A stretch of DNA of 21,945 nt, taken from Wenzhouxiangella sp. (GTDB lineage Bacteria > Pseudomonadota > Gammaproteobacteria > Xanthomonadales > Wenzhouxiangellaceae). Under the pieces are notes generated by a model. That model did no database searches and was not told the origin of the DNA. It saw nothing but the letters and a program-made list of their open reading frames with translations. The translations under genes and the position numbers were made by a program. The stretch lies in assembly GCA_007123575.1 (NCBI GenBank), contig SKKV01000004.1, forward strand, positions 1 to 21,945, written 5' to 3'. Positions 14,895 to 21,930 of this stretch are shown one piece after another. Numbering within the stretch: position 1 is the first letter of the stretch; each line of letters starts with the position of its first letter.

Positions 14895-15917
14895 TCACAA
14901 TACCGGCAGCTTGTATGGTGCCCCCGCTTGTTCGCGCACCAGGCGCGGCACCAGGTATCCGGGCAGTCGCAGGCGAAGCCGTTCATGCAACTGCAGTGCA
15001 AGCTCGGTGGATGTGTCGAACCTTGCGGCCCCTTCGACTCGATCCAGCAGATGCAGGTAATAAGGTACCACGCCTGCCGCGAAGCTGCGCTCCATCAATT
15101 CAACCAGGCTGTCTTCGTTATCGTTGATGTCCTTGAGCAGAACCGCCTGGTTGAAGACGTGGGCACCGGCTGCGCGCATTCGACTGATGGCACCATCGAC
15201 CTGGCTGTCGAATTCAGCGCCGTGGTTGGCATGGATGACGACAACGACTGGCCAGGGCAGTGCGTTGATCCAGGCGCAGAAGTCCTGGTCGACACGGTCA
15301 GGCAGGACGACAGGCAGACGGGTGTGGATGCGCAGGCGCCTGATGTGTTCGACTGCAGAAAGACGCCCGCCGAGTTCGGCCAGGCGTGCCGTATCGAGCA
15401 TCAGTGGGTCGCCGCCTGACAAGATGACCTCGGCGATGTCGCTTTGGCGTTCAATATAGGCCAGAGCGGGTTCCAGGTTGCGGCCGAGGTGATCGTTGGC
15501 ATACGGGTAGTGCTGGCGAAAGCAGTAGCGGCAATGGACCGCGCAGGCGCCGGTGCTGATCAACAGCGCTCGGCCGTGATATTTGTGCAGCAGCCCGCGC
15601 GTTTGCCGGCTTTGGCTGTCGCCCACCGGATCGTTGACAAATCCTGGCACCGGCACTTGTTCCGAAGAATCCGGCAAGACCTGCAGCAGCAGGGGGTCAT
15701 GGCGGTTTCCCCGTTGCATCCGGCTGGCATAGGCGCGCGGAACCAGCATGGGAAAAGCGCGATTGCCTCCGTGTGCCGTTGTATCGTCCTCAAGCCCCAA
15801 GAAGGAGAGCAGTTCGCCGGGGCGCCGGAAAGCCTGGCGCAGCTGTGATCGCCAGTCGATTTCCTCAAGTGCGGATGGGCTTCGCGATAGAATGCGCGAA
15901 CGAGCTTGATTAACCAA
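14895..15917 (-). CDS. epmB: EF-P (R)-beta-lysine pathway lysine 2,3-aminomutase
   Basis: EpmB is a radical SAM, PLP-dependent enzyme that converts L-lysine to (R)-beta-lysine for attachment to elongation factor P. The 340-residue protein has the cluster motif CAVHCRYCFR with Cys125, Cys129 and Cys132. Further motifs are SGGDPLM, IHTRLPVVLP and PYYLHLLDRVEGAARF. A C-terminal GYLVPRLVREQAGAPYK puts the probable PLP lysine at 336. The only start that keeps the conserved N-terminal part (LEEIDWRSQLRQAFRRPGELLSFLGL) is TTG at 15917, with AGGGG about 13 nt upstream; a rare start codon may keep levels low. The gene is divergent from efp, its target. EpmA, the ligase, is not in the window. Confidence 0.95.
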   Translation of the reverse strand: MVNQARSRILSRSPSALEEIDWRSQLRQAFRRPGELLSFLGLEDDTTAHGGNRAFPMLVPRAYASRMQRGNRHDPLLLQVLPDSSEQVPVPGFVNDPVGDSQSRQTRGLLHKYHGRALLISTGACAVHCRYCFRQHYPYANDHLGRNLEPALAYIERQSDIAEVILSGGDPLMLDTARLAELGGRLSAVEHIRRLRIHTRLPVVLPDRVDQDFCAWINALPWPVVVVIHANHGAEFDSQVDGAISRMRAAGAHVFNQAVLLKDINDNEDSLVELMERSFAAGVVPYYLHLLDRVEGAARFDTSTELALQLHERLRLRLPGYLVPRLVREQAGAPYKLPVL

Positions 15918-15980
15918 GATTTTGACGATACCCCTGTCGGATTCATTGCGGCCAGGGTGTCATTGTAATTCGGAGACAGC

Positions 15981-16550
15981 ATGGCGACGTACAGCACCAA
16001 TGAATTCAAGAGCGGGTTGAAGATCATTCTCGATGGCGATCCCTACACCATCGTCGAGAACGAGTTTGTCAAACCAGGTAAGGGCCAGGCCTTCAATCGC
16101 GTGCGGGTACGCAATCTGAAAACCGGTCGGACCATCGAAAAGACCTTCAAGTCCGGCGATTCGGTGGAGGCAGCGGACGTATTCGAGAAGGAACTGCAGT
16201 ACCTCTACAACGACGGTGAGTTCTGGCACTTCATGGATACCTCCAGCTACGAGCAGCTGGCGGCCGGCTCGGACGCCATCGGCGACAACGCGCACTGGCT
16301 GAAGGAAGAAGATATGTGCCAGGTGACGCTGTGGAACGGTGAGCCGCTGATCGTGCTGCCGCCCAGTTTTACCGAGCTGAAGATTGTCGAAACCGATCCT
16401 GGCCTCAAAGGCGATACCTCCGGCAGCGGCGGCAAGCCGGCGCGCCTGGAAACGGGGGCCACGGTGCGCGTTCCGCTGTTCGTCCAGGAAGGCGAGGTGA
16501 TCAAGGTCGACACCCGCTCCGGCGAGTACGTTTCGAGGGTCAAGGACTAA
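15981..16550 (+). CDS. efp: Elongation factor P
   Basis: EF-P enters the ribosomal E site and helps peptide-bond formation at polyproline stretches. The 189-residue protein has the KOW-like N-terminal domain. The loop FVKPGKGQAF places Lys34 exactly where EpmA/EpmB add beta-lysine, in agreement with the divergent epmB. Two OB-type domains follow, ending GATVRVPLFVQEGEVIKVDTRSGEYVSRVKD. The ATG at 15981 has GGAG 5 nt upstream. It is first of a rightward operon, with mtaD beginning 6 nt after its stop. The 63-bp gap to epmB must contain both promoters; I could not single out a convincing one. Confidence 0.98.
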   Translation: MATYSTNEFKSGLKIILDGDPYTIVENEFVKPGKGQAFNRVRVRNLKTGRTIEKTFKSGDSVEAADVFEKELQYLYNDGEFWHFMDTSSYEQLAAGSDAIGDNAHWLKEEDMCQVTLWNGEPLIVLPPSFTELKIVETDPGLKGDTSGSGGKPARLETGATVRVPLFVQEGEVIKVDTRSGEYVSRVKD

Positions 16551-16556
16551 CTGGCC

Positions 16557-17873
16557 GTGCGCGCTTTACTGGCCCGTTGGGTCGTTCCGGTTAATCCCGA
16601 AGGCTTGGTCCTGGAAGACCACGCCCTGGTGATCGACGGTGAGCGGATTGTCGACTTGCTGCCGCAGTCGGCGTTGGATCAGCGCTACCCGGACCTTGAC
16701 CGCGAGGATCTTGGCGCCAGCGTGCTGATGCCGGGTTTTGTCAATGCCCATACCCATTCGGCCATGGCCCTGATGCGCGGTCTGGCCGACGACCTGCCGC
16801 TGATGCGCTGGCTGGAAGATCATATCTGGCCGACCGAGCAGCGCTGGGTTGGGCCGAAGTTCGTGCGCGCCGGCACCGAACTGGCGGTGGTTGAAATGCT
16901 GGCCGGTGGCACGACCTGCTTCAACGACAACTATTTCTTCCCGGACGTCACCGCTGCCACCGCCAGCCAGGCTGGCATGCGCGCGGTGATCGGCCTGCCG
17001 ATCATCAGCCTGCCAACGGCGTGGGCCCAGACCGAGGACGAATATTTCAGCCGCGGGCTTGAGGTGCACCAGGCGCTGTTGGGCGAGCCCCTGGCCAGCA
17101 CCGCGTTTGCGCCGCACGCGCCTTACACGGTCAGTGATTCGGCCTTCACCCGCATGGCCGAGCTGGCCGAGGAGACGGATGTGCCGATCCATCTGCACCT
17201 GCTTGAGGCCAAGGGCGAAGTCGAAGGCAGCCGCGAGCAATATGGCAAACACCCCCTAGACCGGCTGGCCTCGCTGGGCGTGCTGGGTCCGCGTTTGCTG
17301 GCTGTGCACATGACCCAGCTGACTGACGCCGACATGGACCGGGTCGCCCGGGCCGGCGTCCATGTGCTGCACTGCCCGGCGTCAAACCTGAAGCTGGCCA
17401 GCGGCATTTGCCCGGTGGCGGCGCTGGACGCGCGCGGGGTAAATATTGCGATTGGCACCGATGGCGCGGCCAGCAACAATACCCTGGACATGTTTGCCGA
17501 AATGCGACTGGCAGCACTGCTGGCCAAGGGCGCCAGCGGCGATCCGGAGGCGGTGCCGGCTGCTCGGGCCCTAAGCATGGCGACACTCAACGGTGCCAGG
17601 GCCTTGGGACTGGACGATCAGATCGGGTCGCTGGAAGCTGGCAAGCAGGCCGATGTGGTCGCGGTGGCGCTTGACGCCATAGAGACCCAGCCGGTGCATC
17701 ATGTCATCTCGCACCTGGTCTATGCCTGCAATCGCAGCCAGGTTGGCAAGGTCTGGGTGGCGGGCCGGCCGGTATACGAGGCCGGGGCACCGGTGCATCT
17801 GAACAAGGCGGATGTGATGGAGCAGGCGCGCGACTGGGGCCGGCGCCTTCGCAAGACCGCGCAACAGTCGTGA
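16557..17873 (+). CDS. mtaD: TRZ/ATZ-family amidohydrolase, probable 5'-methylthioadenosine / S-adenosylhomocysteine deaminase
   Basis: This 438-residue metal-dependent amidohydrolase would deaminate methylthioadenosine, S-adenosylhomocysteine or a related purine. Metal-binding HAHTHSAM gives His65 and His67. Other motifs of the MTA/SAH deaminase branch are GGTTCFNDNYFFPD, AFAPHAPYTVSD, HLHLLEAKGEVEGS and AVHMTQL. HCPASNLKLASGI and IGTDGAASNNTLDMF complete the set. The GTG at 16557 is the family N-terminus (RALLARWVVPVNPEGLVLEDHALVI) and lies 6 nt after efp. The order mtaD-ubiG-mupP is the one seen in Pseudomonas. A functional link is plausible because UbiG, like other methyltransferases, releases S-adenosylhomocysteine. 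The exact substrate within the subfamily is not certain from sequence. Confidence 0.88.
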   Translation: MRALLARWVVPVNPEGLVLEDHALVIDGERIVDLLPQSALDQRYPDLDREDLGASVLMPGFVNAHTHSAMALMRGLADDLPLMRWLEDHIWPTEQRWVGPKFVRAGTELAVVEMLAGGTTCFNDNYFFPDVTAATASQAGMRAVIGLPIISLPTAWAQTEDEYFSRGLEVHQALLGEPLASTAFAPHAPYTVSDSAFTRMAELAEETDVPIHLHLLEAKGEVEGSREQYGKHPLDRLASLGVLGPRLLAVHMTQLTDADMDRVARAGVHVLHCPASNLKLASGICPVAALDARGVNIAIGTDGAASNNTLDMFAEMRLAALLAKGASGDPEAVPAARALSMATLNGARALGLDDQIGSLEAGKQADVVAVALDAIETQPVHHVISHLVYACNRSQVGKVWVAGRPVYEAGAPVHLNKADVMEQARDWGRRLRKTAQQS

Positions 17874-17906
17874 AGAAATCGTCCTGAAGCAATGGTCCTG
17901 AAATTC

Positions 17907-17911
17907 GGAGG
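17907..17911 (+). promoter_or_regulatory. Strong Shine-Dalgarno sequence for ubiG
   Basis: GGAGG lies 6 nt before the ubiG ATG at 17918, in the only real gap (44 nt) of this operon. It is the best ribosome-binding site among the operon genes and suggests that ubiG, unlike its overlapped neighbours, is initiated independently. Confidence 0.75.
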
Positions 17912-17917
17912 AAAGGC

Positions 17918-18640
17918 ATGAGCGAGCGGGCTGAAAGCGGTCAGCGCAACCTGGATCCCGGCGAGGCCAGCAAATTCAATGCCCTGGCCGCGCGCTGGTG
18001 GGACACGGAAGGTGACTTCAAACCGCTGCACGACATCAACGGCCCGCGCGTCGACTACATCGCCCAGCGCGCCAGCTTGACCGATAGCGCCGTGGTAGAC
18101 GTCGGCTGCGGCGGCGGTATTTTGTGCGAGGCACTGGCGGCTGCCGGAGCAAAAGTGACCGGTATCGATGTAGCTGACAAGCCGCTGCAGGTTGCCCGCC
18201 TGCATCAGCATGATCGTGACCTGAATATCGACTATCGCCAGATCACGGCCGAGGAGCTGGCCGTGCAGGAGGGCGAGCGCTATGATGTGGTCTGCTGCCT
18301 GGAAATGCTCGAACACGTTCCCGACCCGGCCAGCACCGTGGCCGCCTGCGCCAGCCTGTGCCGACCGGGTGGACATCTGTTTTTCTCCACCATCAACCGC
18401 TCGCCGCAGGCCTGGGCCACGGCCATTGTTGGCGCCGAATACGTGTTGGGTCTGCTGCCGCGCGGTACGCACCGCTACGACCGTCTGATCAGGCCGAACG
18501 AACTGGCTGCGGCCTGTCGCGCTGCCGGCCTGAGCGTTGAGGACATCACCGGGATGAGCTACAACCCGTTTTCGCGCACGGTGAAGATCGGCGGTCGGCC
18601 CAGCGTCAACTACCTGGTTCATGCAGTGCGTCCAGCGTGA
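17918..18640 (+). CDS. ubiG: Ubiquinone biosynthesis bifunctional O-methyltransferase
   Basis: UbiG carries out both O-methylations of the ubiquinone pathway using S-adenosylmethionine. The 240-residue protein has the N-terminal KFNALAARWWDTEGDFKPLHDINGPRVDYI characteristic of UbiG. Motif I is VDVGCGGGIL (60-69), followed by GIDVADKPLQVARLH. LEMLEHVPDP, FFSTINRSPQ and LPRGTHRYDRLIRPNEL complete the match, and the last is a UbiG hallmark that separates it from other class I methyltransferases. The ATG at 17918 has GGAGG 6 nt upstream. Its stop overlaps the mupP GTG as GTGA. Confidence 0.96.
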   Translation: MSERAESGQRNLDPGEASKFNALAARWWDTEGDFKPLHDINGPRVDYIAQRASLTDSAVVDVGCGGGILCEALAAAGAKVTGIDVADKPLQVARLHQHDRDLNIDYRQITAEELAVQEGERYDVVCCLEMLEHVPDPASTVAACASLCRPGGHLFFSTINRSPQAWATAIVGAEYVLGLLPRGTHRYDRLIRPNELAAACRAAGLSVEDITGMSYNPFSRTVKIGGRPSVNYLVHAVRPA

Positions 18641-19323
18641 CTGGCATTCCCTCGTTTCAGACGGTGCTGTTCGATCTGGATGGCACCCTGGTCGATACCG
18701 CGCCGGACCTGGTCGCCAGCATGATGGTCCTGAGGCAGCAATCAGGCCTGGCCGACGCCGATCCGGCCGTCTTTCGCCACCACGCCACGCGCGGGGCGGT
18801 CGGCCTTTTAGAGGCCGGCTTTGCCGGTCAACCGGACGCGGATCTGAACGCGCTCAAGGCAGCATTTCTTGATCATTACCGCGATAACCTGTGGGTGCAT
18901 TCCCGGCCGTTTGCCGGCGTTGAAGCGGTGCTGGAGCAGCTGACCGTTGCCGGCCTGCGATTGGGCATCGTCACCAACAAACCGGAATGGCTGACCCTGC
19001 CGCTGCTTGGCCAGGCCGGCTGGGATGAACGTTTTGGTTGCGTGGTTTGCGGCGATAGCGTGGCCCGGGCCAAGCCGCATCCGGACCCGGTTGTCGAGGC
19101 CTGTCACCGCCTCGATACCGAACCCGGCCGCTGCCTGTTCGTTGGCGATGATCGCCGCGATGTCGAGGCCGGACGAGCGGCCGGCGTGGCCACGGCGGTT
19201 GCCGGCTGGGGTTACCTGCCGCCGGGCGAGGACGGTCGGGGCTGGGGCGCGGAATGGTTTTTCGCCGAGCCGCTTGAAATGCTTGAAATGCTTGGCATGT
19301 TCGTTGGAGAAAGTCAGGAATGA
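18637..19323 (+). CDS. mupP: HAD-superfamily phosphatase, probable N-acetylmuramic acid 6-phosphate phosphatase MupP
   Basis: This 228-residue HAD hydrolase has motif I DLDGTLVDT with nucleophile Asp13 and Asp15. Motif II is IVTNK, the motif III lysine is in AKPHPDP, and motif IV is VGDDRRDVEAGRAAG. It could be called phosphoglycolate phosphatase (Gph) by similarity. The position directly behind ubiG is that of MupP in Pseudomonas, which dephosphorylates MurNAc-6-P in the peptidoglycan recycling route that bypasses de novo UDP-MurNAc synthesis. The start is GTG at 18637, overlapping ubiG by 4 nt. The gene runs into hslO with an ATGA overlap. A 9-bp tandem repeat near the 3' end encodes LEMLEMLGM. 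Confidence 0.82.
   Translation: MTGIPSFQTVLFDLDGTLVDTAPDLVASMMVLRQQSGLADADPAVFRHHATRGAVGLLEAGFAGQPDADLNALKAAFLDHYRDNLWVHSRPFAGVEAVLEQLTVAGLRLGIVTNKPEWLTLPLLGQAGWDERFGCVVCGDSVARAKPHPDPVVEACHRLDTEPGRCLFVGDDRRDVEAGRAAGVATAVAGWGYLPPGEDGRGWGAEWFFAEPLEMLEMLGMFVGESQE
19273..19299 (+). repeat. Three tandem copies of a 9-bp unit in mupP
   Basis: CTTGAAATG occurs at 19273-19281 and 19282-19290, followed by the imperfect copy CTTGGCATG at 19291-19299. It adds whole codons (Leu-Glu-Met) and so varies length without shifting frame. It lies at the dispensable C-terminal end of the HAD protein. Confidence 0.85.
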
Positions 19324-20213
19324 TTCGCACGGATTATCTGCAGCGTGTTGTGTTCGAGGATCTCGACGCCCGCTGTGTCTATGTCAGCCTGGAGCAGGTG
19401 ATAGCCCAGGTCCTGGCCAAGGACGACTACCCGCCGGCGGTCGACGAGCTGCTCGGACAGAGTCTGCTCGTCGCCGCAGCGCTGTCATCGGGGATCAAGT
19501 TTGATGGTCGGGTCAGCCTGCAGCTGCAGACCTCCGGCGCGCTCAAGCTGCTGGTTGCCGACTGCACCCACGAAGGTGGGCTGCGCGGCATCGCCAAGCT
19601 GAAAGAAGGCGCCTCGTGCCCGCCCAGCCTGGCAGCGCTGTGGGACGAACTGGATCGCGACGGCGTGCTGACCTTGACCCTGGAACCGGCCGACGGCGGC
19701 CAGCGCTGGCAAGGTATCGTGCCGCTGGAAGGCGACGGTCTCAACCAGGCCATCGAAGCCTATTTTCAGCGCTCGGAACAGCTCGAAACCCGGCTCGCGC
19801 TGGCCTTTGGCAACGGCAGCGGCAAGGCTCTGATGATCCAGCAAATGCCGCCCTCGGCGGCTGGTCCGGCCGACGAGGACGGGTGGAATCGACTTGGCCA
19901 CCTGATGGCCACCCTGGGCGAGGAGGAGCTGCTGGCAGTCAGCGGCGGTGACCTGCTCGATCGCCTGTTTCACGAAGAGCGCCGCCGGGTATTCCCCGCC
20001 CGGTCACTTGACTTTCATTGTCCTTGCAGCCGTGATCGGGTGCTTGACCTGCTCGGCAGTCTGGGCGCGGCGGAGTTGACTTCGCTGTTCGAGATCCAGG
20101 AAATCGTCGAGGTACGCTGTCAGTTCTGCAATCAGGCCTACGAGTTTGCCCAGCATGATCTGGGCGATCTGATCGACCCCGGCCAGCCGGGCGGCAGCCA
20201 GACCGTTCACTGA
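19320..20213 (+). CDS. hslO: Hsp33 redox-regulated chaperonin
   Basis: Hsp33 is a holdase chaperone switched on when oxidation releases zinc from four cysteines. The 297-residue protein starts RTDYLQRVVFEDLDARCVYVSLEQV, as usual for Hsp33. GQSLLVAAALSSGIKFDGRVSLQLQ follows, then the C-terminal redox domain FHCPCSRDR...VRCQFCNQAYEF, with Cys234, Cys236, Cys267 and Cys270. The spacing CxC and CxxC is canonical. The ATG at 19320 overlaps the mupP stop as ATGA, and the next gene shares one base with its own stop (TGATG). The chaperone is thus transcribed with envelope and quinone genes rather than in the usual hslR-hslO arrangement. Confidence 0.96.
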   Translation: MIRTDYLQRVVFEDLDARCVYVSLEQVIAQVLAKDDYPPAVDELLGQSLLVAAALSSGIKFDGRVSLQLQTSGALKLLVADCTHEGGLRGIAKLKEGASCPPSLAALWDELDRDGVLTLTLEPADGGQRWQGIVPLEGDGLNQAIEAYFQRSEQLETRLALAFGNGSGKALMIQQMPPSAAGPADEDGWNRLGHLMATLGEEELLAVSGGDLLDRLFHEERRRVFPARSLDFHCPCSRDRVLDLLGSLGAAELTSLFEIQEIVEVRCQFCNQAYEFAQHDLGDLIDPGQPGGSQTVH

Positions 20214-21043
20214 TGAACCCGCTGATCTGGTGCCGGGAGCGCCTGCTGGTTGCCGGCAACCCCCTGGCAGCCAGCCTGCTGTTTGCCCCTGAGAAAGAGA
20301 AGGAGCGCATCCTCGCCCTGCGCTGCCTGGCCTCGGAAATCGCGGCTTCGGCCAGTGAAATCAGCGAACCGGAAGTAGCCAGCTCGCGCCTTGAGTGGTG
20401 GCGCTCGGCCTTGTCCGAGCCCGACAATCCGCATCCGGCCTTGCGCGCGGTGAAAGAGAGCGGGGCGGATGAGCGGCTGCAGCCGGCCGACTTCGAGCCG
20501 CTGGTCGACGGCGTGGCGGCGGCAATCGAGCAGCCGCGTTTCGAGCGCTTTGCCGAGCTCTGGCAGTTCTGCTGCCGGATTGGTGGCAGCGTGAGCCTGC
20601 TGGAGGCCAGGTTGTTGGGCGTCGACGACAGCGACGCCGATTCGTTGCGGGAGTTGGGCGGCGCGCATTACCTGACCCGGGTTGTTCGCGACCTGGTGAT
20701 TGATGCTCGCGCCAATCGCTGGCTGGTGCCGCTGGATTTTCAGGCCGACTACCAGGTTTCCCGCCAGGACGCATTGGAAGAGCGACCAAGCCCGGCCTTT
20801 GCCGGCCTGGTCAGGGCGATGCTGGCCGAGTCAGTCGGACGCGGTGACAAGGCCGTGGCCCGGATGGCGGCCAGTCAGCGGCGCCGTCAGGTTCACCTGC
20901 TGGCTGAATGGGCCCTGGGTCGGCGCCTGGCCCGAATCATTGATCGGCGGCCGCAGCGCCTGTTCAATGAGCGCGTGTTGCCGGGGCATTGGGGCAATGT
21001 ATGGACAGCCTGGCGGGCGGCGCGAAAAGCCCTTAAAGCCTGA
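20213..21043 (+). CDS. Squalene/phytoene synthase-fold protein, NDUFAF6-like, probably non-prenyltransferase
   Basis: This 276-residue helical protein belongs to the squalene/phytoene synthase superfamily. The second aspartate-rich region remains as TRVVRDLVIDARANRWLVPLDF (155-176). The first one, normally DDxxD-like, is replaced by LRCLASEIAASASEISEP (36-53), which has no aspartate. ASSRLEWWRSAL follows, as in NDUFAF6-type members (compare the mitochondrial complex I assembly factor). Without the first metal site, head-to-head prenyl condensation is unlikely. No carotenoid or hopanoid genes are nearby. The function is therefore unknown; a scaffold or assembly role is a guess based on the eukaryotic relative. 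The ATG at 20213 shares one base with the hslO stop. The 3' end overlaps the slp gene on the other strand by 11 nt. Confidence 0.75.
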   Translation: MNPLIWCRERLLVAGNPLAASLLFAPEKEKERILALRCLASEIAASASEISEPEVASSRLEWWRSALSEPDNPHPALRAVKESGADERLQPADFEPLVDGVAAAIEQPRFERFAELWQFCCRIGGSVSLLEARLLGVDDSDADSLRELGGAHYLTRVVRDLVIDARANRWLVPLDFQADYQVSRQDALEERPSPAFAGLVRAMLAESVGRGDKAVARMAASQRRRQVHLLAEWALGRRLARIIDRRPQRLFNERVLPGHWGNVWTAWRAARKALKA

Positions 21044-21524
21044 TACCGATGCCGATGCTGAAGTTGGTTCGGCGCTGCCACTGGGCCGGGTCGGCCGGCC
21101 ACAGGTGCAGATTGCTGGACGCCAGCACCGGCTGCTCGTACAGGTATTCGCCGACGGCGCGTTCTTCCAGCCCCAGCACCTTGCCCAGAACGGTGATGTA
21201 GCGCCCGGGGACGTACTTCATCGGCTCCAGGAAGCCGGGCTGACGCACGACAAAGCGCACGCCCGGTTCGGCCTGCCATCTGGGCCGGTCGCCGCGATCC
21301 AGCGGCAGGCTGACAATTTCCAGCTCGGTGACATCGGCCAGGTTGGACACCCTGACGATGCGACCGCCCCAGACCACGAATTGGCCCTCGTGGCCGCTTT
21401 CGGCCAGCACATGCGCCGGTCCGATGGGCGCCACGGCCACGCCGTCTTCAACCACCGGGCTGCCCGCACAAGCGGCCAGACATCCGGCCAGCAAGACCAG
21501 CAAAATGCTGCGCTCAATCCGCAC
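21033..21524 (-). CDS. Slp-family outer-membrane lipoprotein
   Basis: This 163-residue protein begins RIERSILLVLLAGCLAACAGSP, a lipoprotein signal with two overlapping lipoboxes: LAGC (Cys15) and LAAC (Cys19). The mature part has the Slp pattern, including GQFVVWGGRIVRVSNLADVTELEIVSLPLD, a beta-strand block, and FLEPMKYVPGRYITVLGKVLG. Slp proteins of E. coli are induced on entry to stationary phase or starvation; their molecular job is not settled. The start is GTG at 21524, overlapping the zinc ribbon gene by 11 nt, so the two are probably co-translated. The 3' end overlaps the convergent squalene-synthase-fold gene. Confidence 0.88.
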   Translation of the reverse strand: MRIERSILLVLLAGCLAACAGSPVVEDGVAVAPIGPAHVLAESGHEGQFVVWGGRIVRVSNLADVTELEIVSLPLDRGDRPRWQAEPGVRFVVRQPGFLEPMKYVPGRYITVLGKVLGLEERAVGEYLYEQPVLASSNLHLWPADPAQWQRRTNFSIGIGIRL

Positions 21525-21795
21525 TGATCACTCCGGGGCCCTTGCCGGCGGTTTTCTCGTACACGCCTTTGCCGATCTTGCGGTACTGGGTAAAGCCGGC
21601 TTTCTCGATTTTCGACGGATTGAGATCGGACTGTCCGCTGACCAGGCTGGGCGGAGAAATCACCTTGCGCAGCGCCGTCCCACACTGCGGACAATGGCTC
21701 AGCGCCGCATCACTGAGCCGCTGCAGCACGGTAAACCCGCCCGCGCAGTGAGCGCAGCCCGGCCCCTGATCAGCCACGTATTCATAAAACGGCAT
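21514..21795 (-). CDS. FmdB-family zinc ribbon protein
   Basis: This 93-residue protein starts MPFYEY, the standard FmdB opening, and carries two CxxC knuckles at Cys14/Cys17 and Cys35/Cys38 that should bind one zinc. The rest, KVISPPSLVSGQSDLNPSKIEKAGFTQYRKIGKGVYEKTAGKGP, is basic and probably flexible. The ATG at 21795 has an AGGAAGGTGG stretch just upstream; a GTG at 21804 would lie inside that site and is rejected. In many gammaproteobacteria this gene comes directly before aspS. Here a Slp lipoprotein gene follows instead. The biochemical role of the family is unknown; a regulatory or nucleic-acid-binding function is often assumed. Confidence 0.88.
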   Translation of the reverse strand: MPFYEYVADQGPGCAHCAGGFTVLQRLSDAALSHCPQCGTALRKVISPPSLVSGQSDLNPSKIEKAGFTQYRKIGKGVYEKTAGKGPGVISAD

Positions 21796-21884
21796 ACTCA
21801 CCACCTTCCTGTAACTACGGACATGTTAGCGCAGTCCCAATCAATCCTACGACCAGCCGTCATTCTTGTCGTTCGAATTCTACT

Positions 21885-21930
21885 CCCCCTCTTTCCGTCG
21901 CCCCCTCTCCCCCTCTCCCCCTCTGCCCCC
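21885..21930 (-). repeat. Polypyrimidine tract with CCCCCTCT repeats; G-quadruplex motif on the minus strand
   Basis: CCCCCTCT occurs once at 21885-21892 and three times in tandem at 21901-21924, followed by another C5 at 21926-21930. On the minus strand this gives five runs of five G, four of them spaced by only 3-4 nt, a textbook G-quadruplex pattern. It lies 90-135 bp upstream of the zinc ribbon gene, on that gene's coding strand. The 141 bp between 21805 and the right edge hold no gene that I can support. Confidence 0.85.

Noticed and set aside
15918..15980. Sigma-70 promoters for efp and epmB in the 63-bp gap
   Set aside because: TTGACG and TTGATT hexamers exist, but no -10 element lies at a suitable distance, and the TGTAAT at 15964 overlaps the efp leader too closely.
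17881..17902. Direct repeat GTCCTGAA at 17881-17888 and 17895-17902 before ubiG
   Set aside because: Only two 8-bp copies occur, with no dyad symmetry; this is compatible with chance or a small duplication in the spacer.
17720..18622. 300-codon minus-strand frame opposite ubiG
   Set aside because: It is antisense to strongly conserved UbiG motifs, shows no family resemblance and has no promoter or ribosome-binding site.
20213..21043. Carotenoid or hopanoid synthase role
   Set aside because: The first aspartate-rich motif is missing and no crt, hpn or shc genes are nearby.
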